The notes under the pieces are model-generated. The model had not been told where the DNA came from, did not search any database, and saw only the letters and a list, made by a program, of their open reading frames with translations. From Bordetella flabilis (GTDB lineage: Bacteria > Pseudomonadota > Gammaproteobacteria > Burkholderiales > Burkholderiaceae_B), in NCBI RefSeq assembly GCF_001676725.1, contig NZ_CP016172.1, forward strand, positions 4,526,001 through 4,590,000: a stretch of 64,000 bases of DNA, written 5' to 3'. The first letter of the stretch is position 1. The number at the start of each line of letters is the position of its first letter. A program made the translations under genes and the position numbers. Below are positions 46,588 to 55,655 of the stretch, in pieces.

Positions 46588-49118
46588 TCATACCTTTCGA
46601 AAGTCGTTCCGGGCACCGGCGGCGGATTCACCGACTGGTAGCCAGGGATGCTGCGAGACAGCAGCTTCATCGGGTCCGTGCCGAGCGCGCCCAGACCGGT
46701 AAGCTCGAGCTGGAAGAACACGGCGGTATTGACCTCGTCGGCCGCCACGGCGTAGCGCTGGAACACCATCCTGCCCGTCCAGCAGCAATCGCCCTTGTAC
46801 TCCAGACCGGCGATCGCCTGGGTAATACGGCGGGAATCGGCCTGAAGGGTGCCGTCGGAACCGATGACGGGACCGTTGTGCAGGGAATAGTCGATCCGGC
46901 CCACGCCGAACCACCGCTTGGTAAATGGCCACTGGAAAGCCAGGCTGACCTGGTTCTGTCCTTGCGGCAGGTATTGCTGCTGGACGCCGTTGGACAAAGT
47001 GGGAGGATCGCGCTGATAGCGATACGACACGGAGACCGAGGTCAGGCGCTGCGGCGCCCAGCGCGCGGAGATCAGCCCCTGCTGCCAGTTGTCGTTATAG
47101 GGATCGTACTGCCCACCCACCGTGGCGGTCAGGGTATCGGTAAGCGCGGCGCTCGATTCGACCAGGAAGTTGGACCGGACATTGCTGCGCGGCGTCTCGC
47201 CGGGCAGCGTAACGCGCTGATCCTGGAAGTAGATCTGCTGGCCGGCGGACATCGACAGTCGCTCGAAGCCGGTGTTGGCGTCCAGCCAGCGCGTCGTCAC
47301 GGCGGCGGTCAGCTGGTTGGCGTTGGCGATACGGTCCCAGCCGCCGACGTAGGTGTTTTCCTCGAACGCCTGCGCGAAGCTGAAGTCCGCCAGCGTCGTG
47401 TCGTACACCGGCATCCGGGATTGGTCACGGTAGGGTACGCGCAGGTAGTACAGGCGCGGCTCGAGCGTCTGCGTGGACGCCTTGCCGAACAGCGTGGTCT
47501 CGCGCTCGAACGTCATTCCGCTGTCCACCGATATGATGGGCAGCGCGCGCGACATGCTGCTGCGATACCCGCTCGTTGTTCCCAACTGGTTCCAATCGCC
47601 GCCGAACCAATCGGTGTCCTGGTATTCGGTCAGGTGATAGCCGACCTTGGGCGTGATGTACCAGCCGGGACGAACGATGGGATAGGCCACCGTGGGATAC
47701 ATCTCCAGCCGGTCGCCATTGGGCCCGTTGTGCCCGTTGATATTGAAGATGCGGTCCGCGGCGCCCGTCAGCTTGGCGCGCTCGAAGCGGGTGGCCGTAC
47801 TGGTGAATTCCGCGTCGAAGCCGCCCCAGTCGTAGCGCGCGCCCTTCACCGACAATTCCGGCACCTTGTCGTAGGGCGGCAGGATAGGCGAATCCGGATC
47901 CTGCAGGGTCTGGTACTTGTAGACCTGCAGGGACGTCTGCCAATACTGGTTGCTCCAGCCCACGATACCCTGGCCCGGCAGATAGGTCGTCGACGCCTCG
48001 TTCAGCCCCAGCGTGGAGAAATCGCGGTAATAGTCGTCATCGGAAACACGGCTGATGTTCCACGACCCGTAGAAGCCGTTGCCGAAGCTCTGGTAATGGC
48101 GCGTGGTGTACATCCAGCGGCTGTCGCCGGTTTCCGCGTCGCTGGGCAGATAGGTGCCTGCCAGCAGGCCGCTGTAGCCCGAGCCCAGGTAACGGAACTC
48201 CCCGCCCAATTGCATGCCGCGCTTGGCCAGGTAGCGGGGAAACAGCGTGGCGTCGTAGTTCGGCGCAAGGTTGAAATAGTACGGCGTCTGCAGGTCGAAG
48301 CCGCTGCGGCTGGACACGCCATACGTGGGCAGCAGGAAGCCGGACTTGCGCTCTTTCTTGATCGGGAAGGTCAGGTACGGCGACGCCAGGATGGGAACGT
48401 CCTTGAAATACAGCACGCCGTTGCGCGCGACGCCTTCGTTCTCGTCGAAATCCAGGTCCACCGACTGCGACTTGATATACCACGAGGGCTCGGCGCATTC
48501 GCAGCCGCTGTAGGTCACCGTGGTCAGGCGCATGGTGGAACGGCTGAAGAGTTCCGCATGGTCGGCCTTGGCGTAGCCGCCGGTGGCCCCCAGCCAGAAA
48601 TTCGGCGAATCCAGCTGGCCGCTTTCGCTATCGACGTTGTAATGCATGGCCGGCGCCGTCGCCAGCGAACCTTCGCGCATCAGCCGGGCGCTGCCCGTGG
48701 CGTCGATCTCGCCCGCGGCACGCCGATAGGTGATGCTGTCGCCCTTGATGACGGTGTCGATACGGCGGACCTGCGCGTTGCCGGTCACCGTGACATTCGA
48801 GTCCGGATCGCCGTCTATGGTGTCGCCTTCGACGTAGGTGGTGATCTGGTCATCGGTGAGCCGGTGCAGGCGCAGGCCCGTGGACGGCCGCAGGCCCAGC
48901 ACTTCGACACCCTGGTCCGGCGGTCCCGAGGGACCGATGCGGATCGCCTGCGGCCTGGCCGTGGCGGGCGTGCCCTGCGTGGCCGGCGTATTCGTGGCGG
49001 AAGGCGCGACCTGCTTTGCCGACGGTTTCGAATTCGCGGACGTATCCGTTGCGACTTGGGCCTGGGCGACCGGGGCCGCGCCAGCAAGGAATAGGATCAA
49101 CGACCGGACGATGCGCAC
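46584..49118 (-). CDS. lptD: LPS-assembly protein LptD
   Basis: LptD (about 844 residues) is the outer-membrane barrel that with LptE inserts LPS. With a GTG start at 49118 the protein begins RIVRSLILFLAGAAPVAQA, a clear signal peptide; upstream in-frame starts at 49220 and 49280 would bury it. An OstA-like periplasmic domain (~75-230, VEGDTIDGDPDSNVTVTGNA) is followed by the barrel. Disulfide candidates are C206 and C208 (SGCEC) and C778-C779 (GDCCW); an N-terminal Cys like E. coli C31 is missing. SurA, its own folding helper, is encoded directly downstream. Confidence 0.95.
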   Translation of the reverse strand: MRIVRSLILFLAGAAPVAQAQVATDTSANSKPSAKQVAPSATNTPATQGTPATARPQAIRIGPSGPPDQGVEVLGLRPSTGLRLHRLTDDQITTYVEGDTIDGDPDSNVTVTGNAQVRRIDTVIKGDSITYRRAAGEIDATGSARLMREGSLATAPAMHYNVDSESGQLDSPNFWLGATGGYAKADHAELFSRSTMRLTTVTYSGCECAEPSWYIKSQSVDLDFDENEGVARNGVLYFKDVPILASPYLTFPIKKERKSGFLLPTYGVSSRSGFDLQTPYYFNLAPNYDATLFPRYLAKRGMQLGGEFRYLGSGYSGLLAGTYLPSDAETGDSRWMYTTRHYQSFGNGFYGSWNISRVSDDDYYRDFSTLGLNEASTTYLPGQGIVGWSNQYWQTSLQVYKYQTLQDPDSPILPPYDKVPELSVKGARYDWGGFDAEFTSTATRFERAKLTGAADRIFNINGHNGPNGDRLEMYPTVAYPIVRPGWYITPKVGYHLTEYQDTDWFGGDWNQLGTTSGYRSSMSRALPIISVDSGMTFERETTLFGKASTQTLEPRLYYLRVPYRDQSRMPVYDTTLADFSFAQAFEENTYVGGWDRIANANQLTAAVTTRWLDANTGFERLSMSAGQQIYFQDQRVTLPGETPRSNVRSNFLVESSAALTDTLTATVGGQYDPYNDNWQQGLISARWAPQRLTSVSVSYRYQRDPPTLSNGVQQQYLPQGQNQVSLAFQWPFTKRWFGVGRIDYSLHNGPVIGSDGTLQADSRRITQAIAGLEYKGDCCWTGRMVFQRYAVAADEVNTAVFFQLELTGLGALGTDPMKLLSRSIPGYQSVNPPPVPGTTFERYE

Positions 49119-49312
49119 GTACGTGGGAACCTGAAAATGAAGGCAATGCGGCCCGGGACGGCAGCCAGCGACCGTCCCGCCAAACCCGCGGGGACCCGGT
49201 ATTATAGATAAGCCCGGCATCCGTGCAGCCACCGTGTCGCCGCGTCGCGCCGGCACGGGGAAAACCACGATACGCGGCATTGGACACCCCCCACTTTTCT
49301 ACAGGTCGTTTC

Positions 49313-50353
49313 TTGTCTGCTACCGCCGATTTGCGCCTCGACCAGCTGTGCGGCTGGCTGCGCGGACTGCCACCCACCCTTGGGCTGAATATCGACTCCC
49401 TGCGTCCGGCCTCCAGCGACGCCAGCTTCCGGCGCTACTTCCGGCTGGACGCCGGCGCCGATACGGTCATCGTCATGGATGCGCCGCCCCAGCACGAGGA
49501 CACCCGCCCTTTCCTGCATGTCGGCGACCTGCTGCGCGAGGCCGGCCTGAATGTGCCGGCCATCCTGGCGCAGGAACCCGCGCAGGGTTTGCTGCTGCTG
49601 TCCGATCTCGGTCCGCGCACCTACTACCAGGAGATCCAGGCCGGCATGGAAGACGGGCGGCTGCAGCGCCTGTATCGCGACGCGCTCGCGGCGCTTGTCC
49701 GCATGCAGCGGGCGGCGACCCGCGGGCTCGCCGCCTACGACAGCGGGCGCCTGATGGCGGAACTTGACCTGTTCCCCGCCTGGTACGTCACGCGCCATCA
49801 CGGCGTGGAACTGGACGATCGCACCCGCGAGGCGCTGCAAGGCGTTTTCACCCTGCTCTCCACGGCCAACGGCGCGGCCCCCACGGTACTGGTGCATCGT
49901 GATTTCCACTCGCCGAACCTGATGGTGTGCGAGGAAGCCCGCTATGGCGCCAACCCGGGGATCATCGATTTCCAGGACGCGCTGGCGGGGCCGATCACCT
50001 ACGACCTGGCATCGCTAGTCATGGACGCCCGCACCACATGGGAAGAAGCCCAGCAACTGGACTGGGCCATCCGCTACTGGGAACTGGCGCGCGCCGCCGG
50101 CCTGCCCGTCGACACGGACTTCGCCGAATTCCACCGCGCGTACGAATGGATGGGCCTGCAACGCAACCTGCGCATCCTGGGTGTATTCGCGCGGCTGCAC
50201 CACCGTGATGGCAAGCCGGGCTATCTCGTGCATATCCCGCGCGTCAATGCCTATGTGCGCCAGGTCGCGCAGCGCTATGGCGTCTTCCGGCCGCTGGTGC
50301 GCCTGCTCGACAAGCTGGACGACCAGCAACCCTCGGTGGGATATACGTTCTGA
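49313..50353 (+). CDS. amgK: N-acetylmuramate/N-acetylglucosamine kinase AmgK, probable TTG start
   Basis: A 346-residue kinase of the aminoglycoside-phosphotransferase fold that phosphorylates the anomeric carbon of MurNAc and GlcNAc for peptidoglycan recycling. Sugar-kinase marks are SSDASFRRYFRL, LLLLSDLGPRTYYQEI, the catalytic loop VLVHRDFHSPNLMV and the metal Asp in GIIDFQDALAGP. The TTG at 49313 (SATADLRLDQLCGWL) gives the usual length; the earlier ATG at 49223 adds a 30-residue stretch unlike the family. It is divergent from lptD and overlaps murU by 1 base, the same arrangement as in Pseudomonas. Confidence 0.9.
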   Translation: MSATADLRLDQLCGWLRGLPPTLGLNIDSLRPASSDASFRRYFRLDAGADTVIVMDAPPQHEDTRPFLHVGDLLREAGLNVPAILAQEPAQGLLLLSDLGPRTYYQEIQAGMEDGRLQRLYRDALAALVRMQRAATRGLAAYDSGRLMAELDLFPAWYVTRHHGVELDDRTREALQGVFTLLSTANGAAPTVLVHRDFHSPNLMVCEEARYGANPGIIDFQDALAGPITYDLASLVMDARTTWEEAQQLDWAIRYWELARAAGLPVDTDFAEFHRAYEWMGLQRNLRILGVFARLHHRDGKPGYLVHIPRVNAYVRQVAQRYGVFRPLVRLLDKLDDQQPSVGYTF

Positions 50354-51048
50354 TGCAGGCCATGATCCTCGCGGCGGGCCGCGGCGAACGCATGCGCCCG
50401 CTTACCGATAGCATGCCCAAGCCCTTGCTGCCCGTGGGCGGCAAGCCGCTGATCGTCTGGCATATCGAACGCCTGGTTGCGGCCGGCATGCCGGATATCG
50501 TCATCAACCATGCCTGGCTGGGCGACCGGCTGGAAGCCGCGTTGGGTGACGGCAGCCGCTACGGCGCCCGCCTGCGGTATTCGCGCGAAGGCAGCGCGCT
50601 GGAAACCGCGGGCGGCATCGCGCATGCCCTGCCCCTGCTGGGTGGACACCCTTTCCTGGTCATCAACGGCGATGTCTGGTGCGACTGGGACCCCGCCGGG
50701 GCTGCCGCCATGGCGCGGCAAATCGATGGACGTCCGACCCTGGCCTGGCTGCTTCTGGTCGAGAATCCCGACCACCATCGGGCAGGCGACTTCCACCTGA
50801 TGGGCGATGGCGCCCTGGCCCAGGACGGCGGCGAACGGCTGACCTTCTCCGGTATCGGCATCTACCATCCCGCGCTGTTCGGCGGTATCGGCCCCGGCGC
50901 ACCGGCACGTCTGGCGCCCCTGCTCAGAGATGCCATCGGGCGCCACGCGGTACGCGGGGAACGGCATGCCGGCCGCTGGGTCGACGTCGGCACGCCCGAA
51001 CGGCTGGCTGCGCTGGACGCAAGCCTTGGCCCCGCGTCCGGCAATTGA
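50353..51048 (+). CDS. murU: N-acetylmuramate alpha-1-phosphate uridylyltransferase MurU
   Basis: MurU (231 residues) makes UDP-MurNAc from the AmgK product and UTP, so recycled cell wall bypasses the fosfomycin-sensitive MurA step. It has the nucleotidyltransferase signature MILAAGRGERMRPLTDSMPKPLLPVGGKPLI and the metal Asp in FLVINGDVWCDWD. No C-terminal left-handed helix domain is present, as expected for MurU rather than GlmU. Stop and start with amgK overlap (TGATG), indicating translational coupling. Confidence 0.94.
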   Translation: MQAMILAAGRGERMRPLTDSMPKPLLPVGGKPLIVWHIERLVAAGMPDIVINHAWLGDRLEAALGDGSRYGARLRYSREGSALETAGGIAHALPLLGGHPFLVINGDVWCDWDPAGAAAMARQIDGRPTLAWLLLVENPDHHRAGDFHLMGDGALAQDGGERLTFSGIGIYHPALFGGIGPGAPARLAPLLRDAIGRHAVRGERHAGRWVDVGTPERLAALDASLGPASGN

Positions 51049-51216
51049 ATTCGCCCGCGACGGGATATTTCACAATATCAATCTACGCAACCAGGCTTGA
51101 CGAAGCGTGGAAGCCCAAGGCTCGGCAGGTTATCCTTCAACGCTTTGGGCGGCCGACCCGTATGCCAGAACGGGCCTCGTGCACGCCGGCACGCAAAATT
51201 TTTTGGATGGATGGGG

Positions 51217-51918
51217 ATGTTCGGACGGTCGCAGCGCTCGGTTTTCAAGCCTTCGGTTTATCAGCCCGGGAAACGCTCGCGGCGCATGCCGCGTTGGCTG
51301 GTCCTGCTGTTCGTGGGCATCGTGCTCGGGGCCGGCGGCGTGCTGTTTCTGCAAGCCAACTATGGCCCCCAGCGGCTCAGCGTCGAACAGTCGGAACAAC
51401 TGCACAGTGAATTGAGCGCCGCCAATCTGGACCGGCAACGCCTGCAGGCCCAGGTGGAAGAAGTCACCCAGCAACGGGATGCCGCACGCTCCACCCATGA
51501 AAAACTCACGGCGGACCTGACGCAGGCGCGCCAGCAGATCGACACCCTCAACAAGAACCTGCTGCTATTCCAGGACGCGATTCCGCCCGATCCCCGCGGC
51601 GGACCTATCGGCGTGCGGTCCGCGACCTTGTCGCGCGAGCCAGGTCAGCTGAACTACCAGGTGCTGATCATGCGCGACGGTGACAAGACCGGAGTGCCCT
51701 TCAAGGGCGAGCTGCAATTCGCCGTGGAAGGACGCTACCCGAACGGCCGCACGGGCACCGTGACGCCGGATGCCCTGCCGATGGATCTGGACCGCTACGC
51801 GCACATGGGCGGCACCCTGACACTGCCCGAGGGCTTCATCGCGCGCACGGTAACGATCAAGGTCCTGGACTCGGCCCAGAAACAGCAAGCGATGCGCGTC
51901 TATTACGTACGGGGCTGA
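51217..51918 (+). CDS. Single-pass membrane protein with coiled coil (DUF6776-like)
   Basis: A protein of about 233 residues with no established function. A basic N-terminus is followed by one membrane helix (WLVLLFVGIVLGAGGVLFL, ~25-45), then a coiled coil (~60-115, SEQLHSELSAANLDRQRLQAQ and continuing). The C-terminal ~110 residues form a beta-rich domain (GELQFAVEGRYPNGRTG) likely in the periplasm. ATGs at 51211 and 51217 are close; the second has GGATGG at the right spacing. An in-frame ATG at 51097 is unlikely. It follows murU by 168 bases and may be an envelope protein. Confidence 0.85.
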   Translation: MFGRSQRSVFKPSVYQPGKRSRRMPRWLVLLFVGIVLGAGGVLFLQANYGPQRLSVEQSEQLHSELSAANLDRQRLQAQVEEVTQQRDAARSTHEKLTADLTQARQQIDTLNKNLLLFQDAIPPDPRGGPIGVRSATLSREPGQLNYQVLIMRDGDKTGVPFKGELQFAVEGRYPNGRTGTVTPDALPMDLDRYAHMGGTLTLPEGFIARTVTIKVLDSAQKQQAMRVYYVRG

Positions 51919-51948
51919 CTCCGTCGCGCGCGGTCGCCCGCCGCGCCA

Positions 51949-52494
51949 TCACAGCATCTTGCGCAAGGTGCCGTCCTTCAGCACGAACTGGTGCCAAAGG
52001 GCCGCGAGCGCATGGATGGCGATCAGGTAATACAGCGTATTGCCCAGGTATACGTGGATGTCGTGCACGGTTTCCCCTATGCCGCGATTCTCCGCCACCA
52101 GCGAAAAGGCGATCGGTGTGCCCATGAGCGACACGGACCGTCCGGAGAAATTCGTCATCAGTATGCCCAGCAAGGGCTGCGCGATCAGGACGATGTAGAA
52201 CAACAGGTGCAGCCCGCGCGCACAGGCGGCGAAGATCCCCCGGCCCGCTTCCGGCGCCGGCACGCCATGAACCAGCCGCCATATCAACCGAAGCGCCGTC
52301 AGGCAGAGCACGGAGACGCCGGCCCAGATGTGGATGCCGGTCCAGAAGGCGCGCGAATCACTGCCCCGCGGCCCACGGATCTCGATGGCGAACAAGGCCA
52401 GCGCGACGACCAGGAAAATGACCCAATGCAGAATGACCGCCGGGCGGCTGTAACGCGCGACCGGCAGTGCGGCGATGGAAGACTGAGCGGACAT
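51949..52494 (-). CDS. Cytochrome b561 family protein
   Basis: A 181-residue di-haem membrane protein with four helices, like CybB/YodB and superoxide-oxidase-type proteins that pass electrons to or from quinones. Histidines placed for haem binding lie in ILHWVIFLVVALALF, FWTGIHIWAGVSVL, GLHLLFYIVLIAQP and ETVHDIHVYLGNTLYYLIAIHALAALWHQF. The length is usual. Gene order does not reveal its partner; the amidase gene is 84 bases upstream on the same strand. Confidence 0.93.
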   Translation of the reverse strand: MSAQSSIAALPVARYSRPAVILHWVIFLVVALALFAIEIRGPRGSDSRAFWTGIHIWAGVSVLCLTALRLIWRLVHGVPAPEAGRGIFAACARGLHLLFYIVLIAQPLLGILMTNFSGRSVSLMGTPIAFSLVAENRGIGETVHDIHVYLGNTLYYLIAIHALAALWHQFVLKDGTLRKML

Positions 52495-52578
52495 CGATGA
52501 CTCCAGGATGAAGGGTGGAGGAAAACGCCTTGAACGGCGCGGGCGGCCGGGCGGCCGTGGGTTTATCTGAGGGCCCGC

Positions 52579-53811
52579 TCAACCCGACAGGGCCTGGTCC
52601 TGAGACCAGCCTGCCGCGTGTTCCAGCAAGGCGATATCCTTGCCGCGCGCCGCGATGAATGACAACCCGAGGGCACAACCGCCCGCGGACAGCACGGGCA
52701 TGGTCAATTGCGGCAGCCCGGCGAGGCTGGCGATGCAAAGCAGGCACAGTGCCCGGGTGCGGTCTTCGGCCGCCGTCGAGGAACCCTTCAGCGGCGCGAC
52801 AAAGGACACCGTCGGGATGCACAGGACCGCATCCTCCAGCAGCGCGTCCAGCTGCGCGGTGATGCGCGCGCGCTCCACGCCGGCGGCATGGGCCTCGTCG
52901 GCGCCGATGGTGGACGCCCAGCGGAAACGCTCGTCGATATCCGGACCGAAATGCGGCCCGGACTTCGTGATCCAGTCGCCATGGGCCTCCCAGACCTCCC
53001 TGCCCTGGATGACGCGGAAGGCCTGTTGCCACGCGATCAGCCCCTCGGCGGCCAGGGTCGTGTGCGCCACCTGGTCGAAGCGCCCCTGCGCCGCCTGGAG
53101 CGTACTGGCCAGCCCGCGGCGCACTTCGTCGCCGGCCAGCGCCCAGGCATCGTCGGCGATCAACATCCGTTGCGGCAGGCTGGACAGCTTGGCCGGCGGC
53201 AGCAGCACCCGGCCCACGCGCGCCAGCGTGGCGGCATCCCGCGTGATCCAGCCGACCACGTCATAACTGGGCGCCAGCGGCACCACGCCTTCGCTCGATA
53301 CCGCGCCATGGGTGGGACGCAGGCCCCATGCGCCGCAGAACGTCGCCGGCAGGCGTATCGAACCCGCCGTATCCGTGCCCAGGCCGATATCGCAGAGGCC
53401 CGCCGCCGCCGCAACGGCGGACCCGCACGAGGACCCACCCGGAATGCGATCCGGCGTGACGGGGTTCACCGGCGTGCCGTAATGGATATTCTCGCCATTC
53501 AGGCTATAGGCCAGTTCATCGGTCAGCGTCTTGCCGACGATGTCGGCGCCGCCGGCCAGCAAGGCCTCGACCACGGGCGCATGCCGCGCCGCTGGGGCAT
53601 GCGAGGCCCGCCAATCGGGGTTGCCGGCGCCGGTGATGCGCCCGGCGATGTCGATCATGTCCTTCACGCCCACCCGCAGGCGCGCAAGCGGGCCGTCCGC
53701 CGCGCCCGCAAGATGGAAGCGGCCCTCCCGCGCGAACGCCCCGCTGGGGTTGTCGTCGACCGAGGTCGCCTGCATGCCGGCCTGCTGGGCCGTTTGATTC
53801 GTTTGAGTCAT
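52579..53811 (-). CDS. Amidase (amidase signature family)
   Basis: A 410-residue hydrolase with the Ser-Ser-Lys triad of the amidase signature family: K50 (RVGVKDMID), the cis-Ser in GGSSCG (127-128), and the nucleophile S151 in GLGTDTAGSIRLP. Two usual glycines are replaced (Cys129 for Gly, Ala149 for Gly) but the triad is whole. It starts 4 bases after the IclR regulator's stop, so the two are co-transcribed. The divergent deacetylase-like protein also attacks C-N or ester bonds, so both may serve one pathway. The substrate is unknown; GatA is excluded by the lack of gatB/gatC. Confidence 0.9.
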   Translation of the reverse strand: MTQTNQTAQQAGMQATSVDDNPSGAFAREGRFHLAGAADGPLARLRVGVKDMIDIAGRITGAGNPDWRASHAPAARHAPVVEALLAGGADIVGKTLTDELAYSLNGENIHYGTPVNPVTPDRIPGGSSCGSAVAAAAGLCDIGLGTDTAGSIRLPATFCGAWGLRPTHGAVSSEGVVPLAPSYDVVGWITRDAATLARVGRVLLPPAKLSSLPQRMLIADDAWALAGDEVRRGLASTLQAAQGRFDQVAHTTLAAEGLIAWQQAFRVIQGREVWEAHGDWITKSGPHFGPDIDERFRWASTIGADEAHAAGVERARITAQLDALLEDAVLCIPTVSFVAPLKGSSTAAEDRTRALCLLCIASLAGLPQLTMPVLSAGGCALGLSFIAARGKDIALLEHAAGWSQDQALSG

Positions 53812-53815
53812 GGAG

Positions 53816-54655
53816 TCACCGATACAAGAGGGTTCCGATTACGTTCACTTCATCGCGCAGCAAAGGGTACAGGGCCGCCTGGCGCGCGGGCGTCATGCGG
53901 CTGGAGATCGCGGCGATGGCCAGCGCCGCCACCGGTGCGTCGAAGGGATTGCGCACCGCCAGGCCGATCGCGGTCACGCCGGGGACCGCCTTTTCGCCGA
54001 TCGCGGCATATCCCTGGGCACGGCCGGCGGCGACGGCATCCATCAGGTCGCGCCCGTCGAGTTCGCCGTAGGCGCCGATGCGAGGTCCGACCGCCGCTAC
54101 GATACGCGCCACCTCGGCGGGCGCCAAGGCAAGCAGTATCGCGAGCCCGCCGGCGTTGACGCCCAGCGGCTGGCGGCTGCCGACCGTGACGACGGGCGTC
54201 TGGATAGGGTAGTGTCCCTGGACACGGCTGATGCAGACCGCGTCATTGCCGCGCCGGATAAAAAGAAAGGCGGTATCGCCAGTCGCATCCGCCAGCCGCC
54301 GCAAAGAGGCTGCGCAGAGTTCGCGCAGGTTGAACTGAGGCGCGGCGACCAGGCCCAGCTCGAACACCAGCGGTCCCAGGCGGTAACGCCGCGCCTGGGC
54401 ATCGCGCGCGACCATGCCTTCGGCCACCAAGGCCTTGAGCATGCGGTGGGCGGTCGGGGCTTCCAGCCCGCACAGGCGCGCGACATCGACGAATCTCAGC
54501 CCGCTTTCCTGGTGCTGCGCCAGGATCTTCAGGACCTGCACCACACGCCGGAGCGATTGCGTGCCGGCGGGACCGGCCGGCGCGGATGTGCCCGGCGCGG
54601 CGGCCGGGGGCAGCTCCGGCGCGCCGGCCTGAAAAGCCTGGTGAGGGTTAACCAC
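53816..54655 (-). CDS. IclR family transcriptional regulator, GTG start
   Basis: A 279-residue regulator. After a ~30-residue Ala/Pro-rich leader, the winged helix covers ~34-95 (LRFVDVARLCGLEAPTAHRMLKALVAEG), and the ligand-binding IclR domain runs ~100-275 with VCISRVQGHYPIQTPVVTVG and the effector-loop PLGVNAGGLAILLALAP. The start is GTG. A 13-bp palindrome 11 bases upstream and a near copy at the divergent gene's start suggest control of both itself with the amidase and the divergent deacetylase gene. Confidence 0.92.
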   Translation of the reverse strand: MVNPHQAFQAGAPELPPAAAPGTSAPAGPAGTQSLRRVVQVLKILAQHQESGLRFVDVARLCGLEAPTAHRMLKALVAEGMVARDAQARRYRLGPLVFELGLVAAPQFNLRELCAASLRRLADATGDTAFLFIRRGNDAVCISRVQGHYPIQTPVVTVGSRQPLGVNAGGLAILLALAPAEVARIVAAVGPRIGAYGELDGRDLMDAVAAGRAQGYAAIGEKAVPGVTAIGLAVRNPFDAPVAALAIAAISSRMTPARQAALYPLLRDEVNVIGTLLYR

Positions 54656-54665
54656 GACTCAGTTT

Positions 54666-54678
54666 TCCACTACATGGA
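54666..54678. promoter_or_regulatory. Palindromic operator candidate 1 (TCCA-N5-TGGA)
   Basis: TCCACTACATGGA lies just ahead of the IclR gene's GTG start. The same half-sites and spacing recur at 54766, which supports a shared regulator. Confidence 0.6.
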
Positions 54679-54695
54679 TAGTTGTTTTACGGACG

Positions 54696-54724
54696 TTGAC
54701 GCGATTCCGCCGGGGCAATAAATT
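54696..54724 (+). promoter_or_regulatory. Sigma-70-type promoter of the deacetylase-like gene
   Basis: TTGACG (54696-54701), a 17-base spacer and TAAATT (54719-54724). The start point would fall near 54731, so the second palindrome lies just downstream, where a bound repressor could block elongation. Confidence 0.5.
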
Positions 54725-54765
54725 GCCTCCGTCAAGGCGGCGGCACGTCTCGTAGCCGAAGCCTA

Positions 54766-54778
54766 TCCATTATATGGA
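54766..54778. promoter_or_regulatory. Palindromic operator candidate 2 (TCCA-N5-TGGA)
   Basis: TCCATTATATGGA, a perfect inverted repeat, starts exactly 100 bases after the first site and contains the first possible ATG (54774) of the deacetylase-like gene. Confidence 0.6.
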
Positions 54779-55655
54779 CATTTTCATGTTGCCCAAGGAA
54801 CGCATCGACTATTCCGCGATCATCGATCGCAAGCGCCTGACACCTCCCGACGGGGCGCGCGTCATCGTGTGGCCCATCGTCAATGTGGAAGACTGGCAGA
54901 TCGAACGCTTCATGCCGCGCCAGGTGCTGCCGCCACCCACGGGCGTCACTACCTTGCCGGACATCGCCAACTGGGCATGGCACGAATACGGCATGCGCGT
55001 CGGATTCTGGCGCCTGAAGGCGGCGCTGGACCGCCTCGGCATCGTTCCGACCCTGTCCATCAATGGCCAGGTGTGCACCAGCTATCCGCGCATCGCCGAG
55101 GAAGCGCACAAGTCGGGCTGGGAATTCATGGGGCACGGCTATATCCAGATGCCGACCCACCAGGTCGAAGACCAGCCGGCGATGATCAAGCGCACGGTGG
55201 AAACGATCGAAGCCTTCACAGGCAGCAAGCCGGTCGGCTGGCTGGGACCGGGCCTGACGCAGACGCTGGACACCGTGGATCACCTGCACGCCGCCGGCAT
55301 CCGCTATATCGGCGACTGGTGCCTGGACGACCAGCCCTGCAGGCTGCGTACCGCGACGGGCGATATGGTGGCCATGCCGTACGCGCTGGAGCTGAACGAT
55401 ATCCCCGTGGTCGCCGTGCAGCATCATTCCTCGGATGAACTGCTGATACGGGTGAAGGACACCTTCGACCGCCTGTACCAGGAAGGCGAAGAACATGTGC
55501 GCGTCATGGGGATCGCGGTTCACCCCTTCCTCAGTGGCGTGCCGCACCGGATCAAATACTTCGAAGAGGCGCTCGCCTACATCGCTCGTCACGAAAAAGT
55601 GAAGTTCATGACAGGCGCGCAGATCCTGGATTGGTATCAGGGGCAGCAAGCCTGA
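54774..55655 (+). CDS. Polysaccharide-deacetylase-fold (NodB/PuuE-like) hydrolase
   Basis: A 293-residue protein of the carbohydrate esterase 4-like fold, in the group that includes the uricase-pathway allantoinase PuuE rather than chitin deacetylases. The fold is recognised from ARVIVWPIVNVEDW, EEAHKSGWEFMGHGYIQMPTHQ, GWLGPGLTQTLDTVDHLHAAGIRYIGDW and VHPFLSG near the end. The usual NodB TFDD pair is not present at the first strand (NVED instead), so the metal site differs. ATG 54786 (MLPKERIDY) is an equally possible start; the first ATG lies inside the palindrome. It is divergent from IclR/amidase. Confidence 0.85.
   Translation: MDIFMLPKERIDYSAIIDRKRLTPPDGARVIVWPIVNVEDWQIERFMPRQVLPPPTGVTTLPDIANWAWHEYGMRVGFWRLKAALDRLGIVPTLSINGQVCTSYPRIAEEAHKSGWEFMGHGYIQMPTHQVEDQPAMIKRTVETIEAFTGSKPVGWLGPGLTQTLDTVDHLHAAGIRYIGDWCLDDQPCRLRTATGDMVAMPYALELNDIPVVAVQHHSSDELLIRVKDTFDRLYQEGEEHVRVMGIAVHPFLSGVPHRIKYFEEALAYIARHEKVKFMTGAQILDWYQGQQA

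Noticed and set aside
51097..51135. Sigma-70 promoter TTGACG...TTATCC before the DUF6776-like gene
   Set aside because: The two boxes are 27 bases apart, far beyond the allowed spacing.
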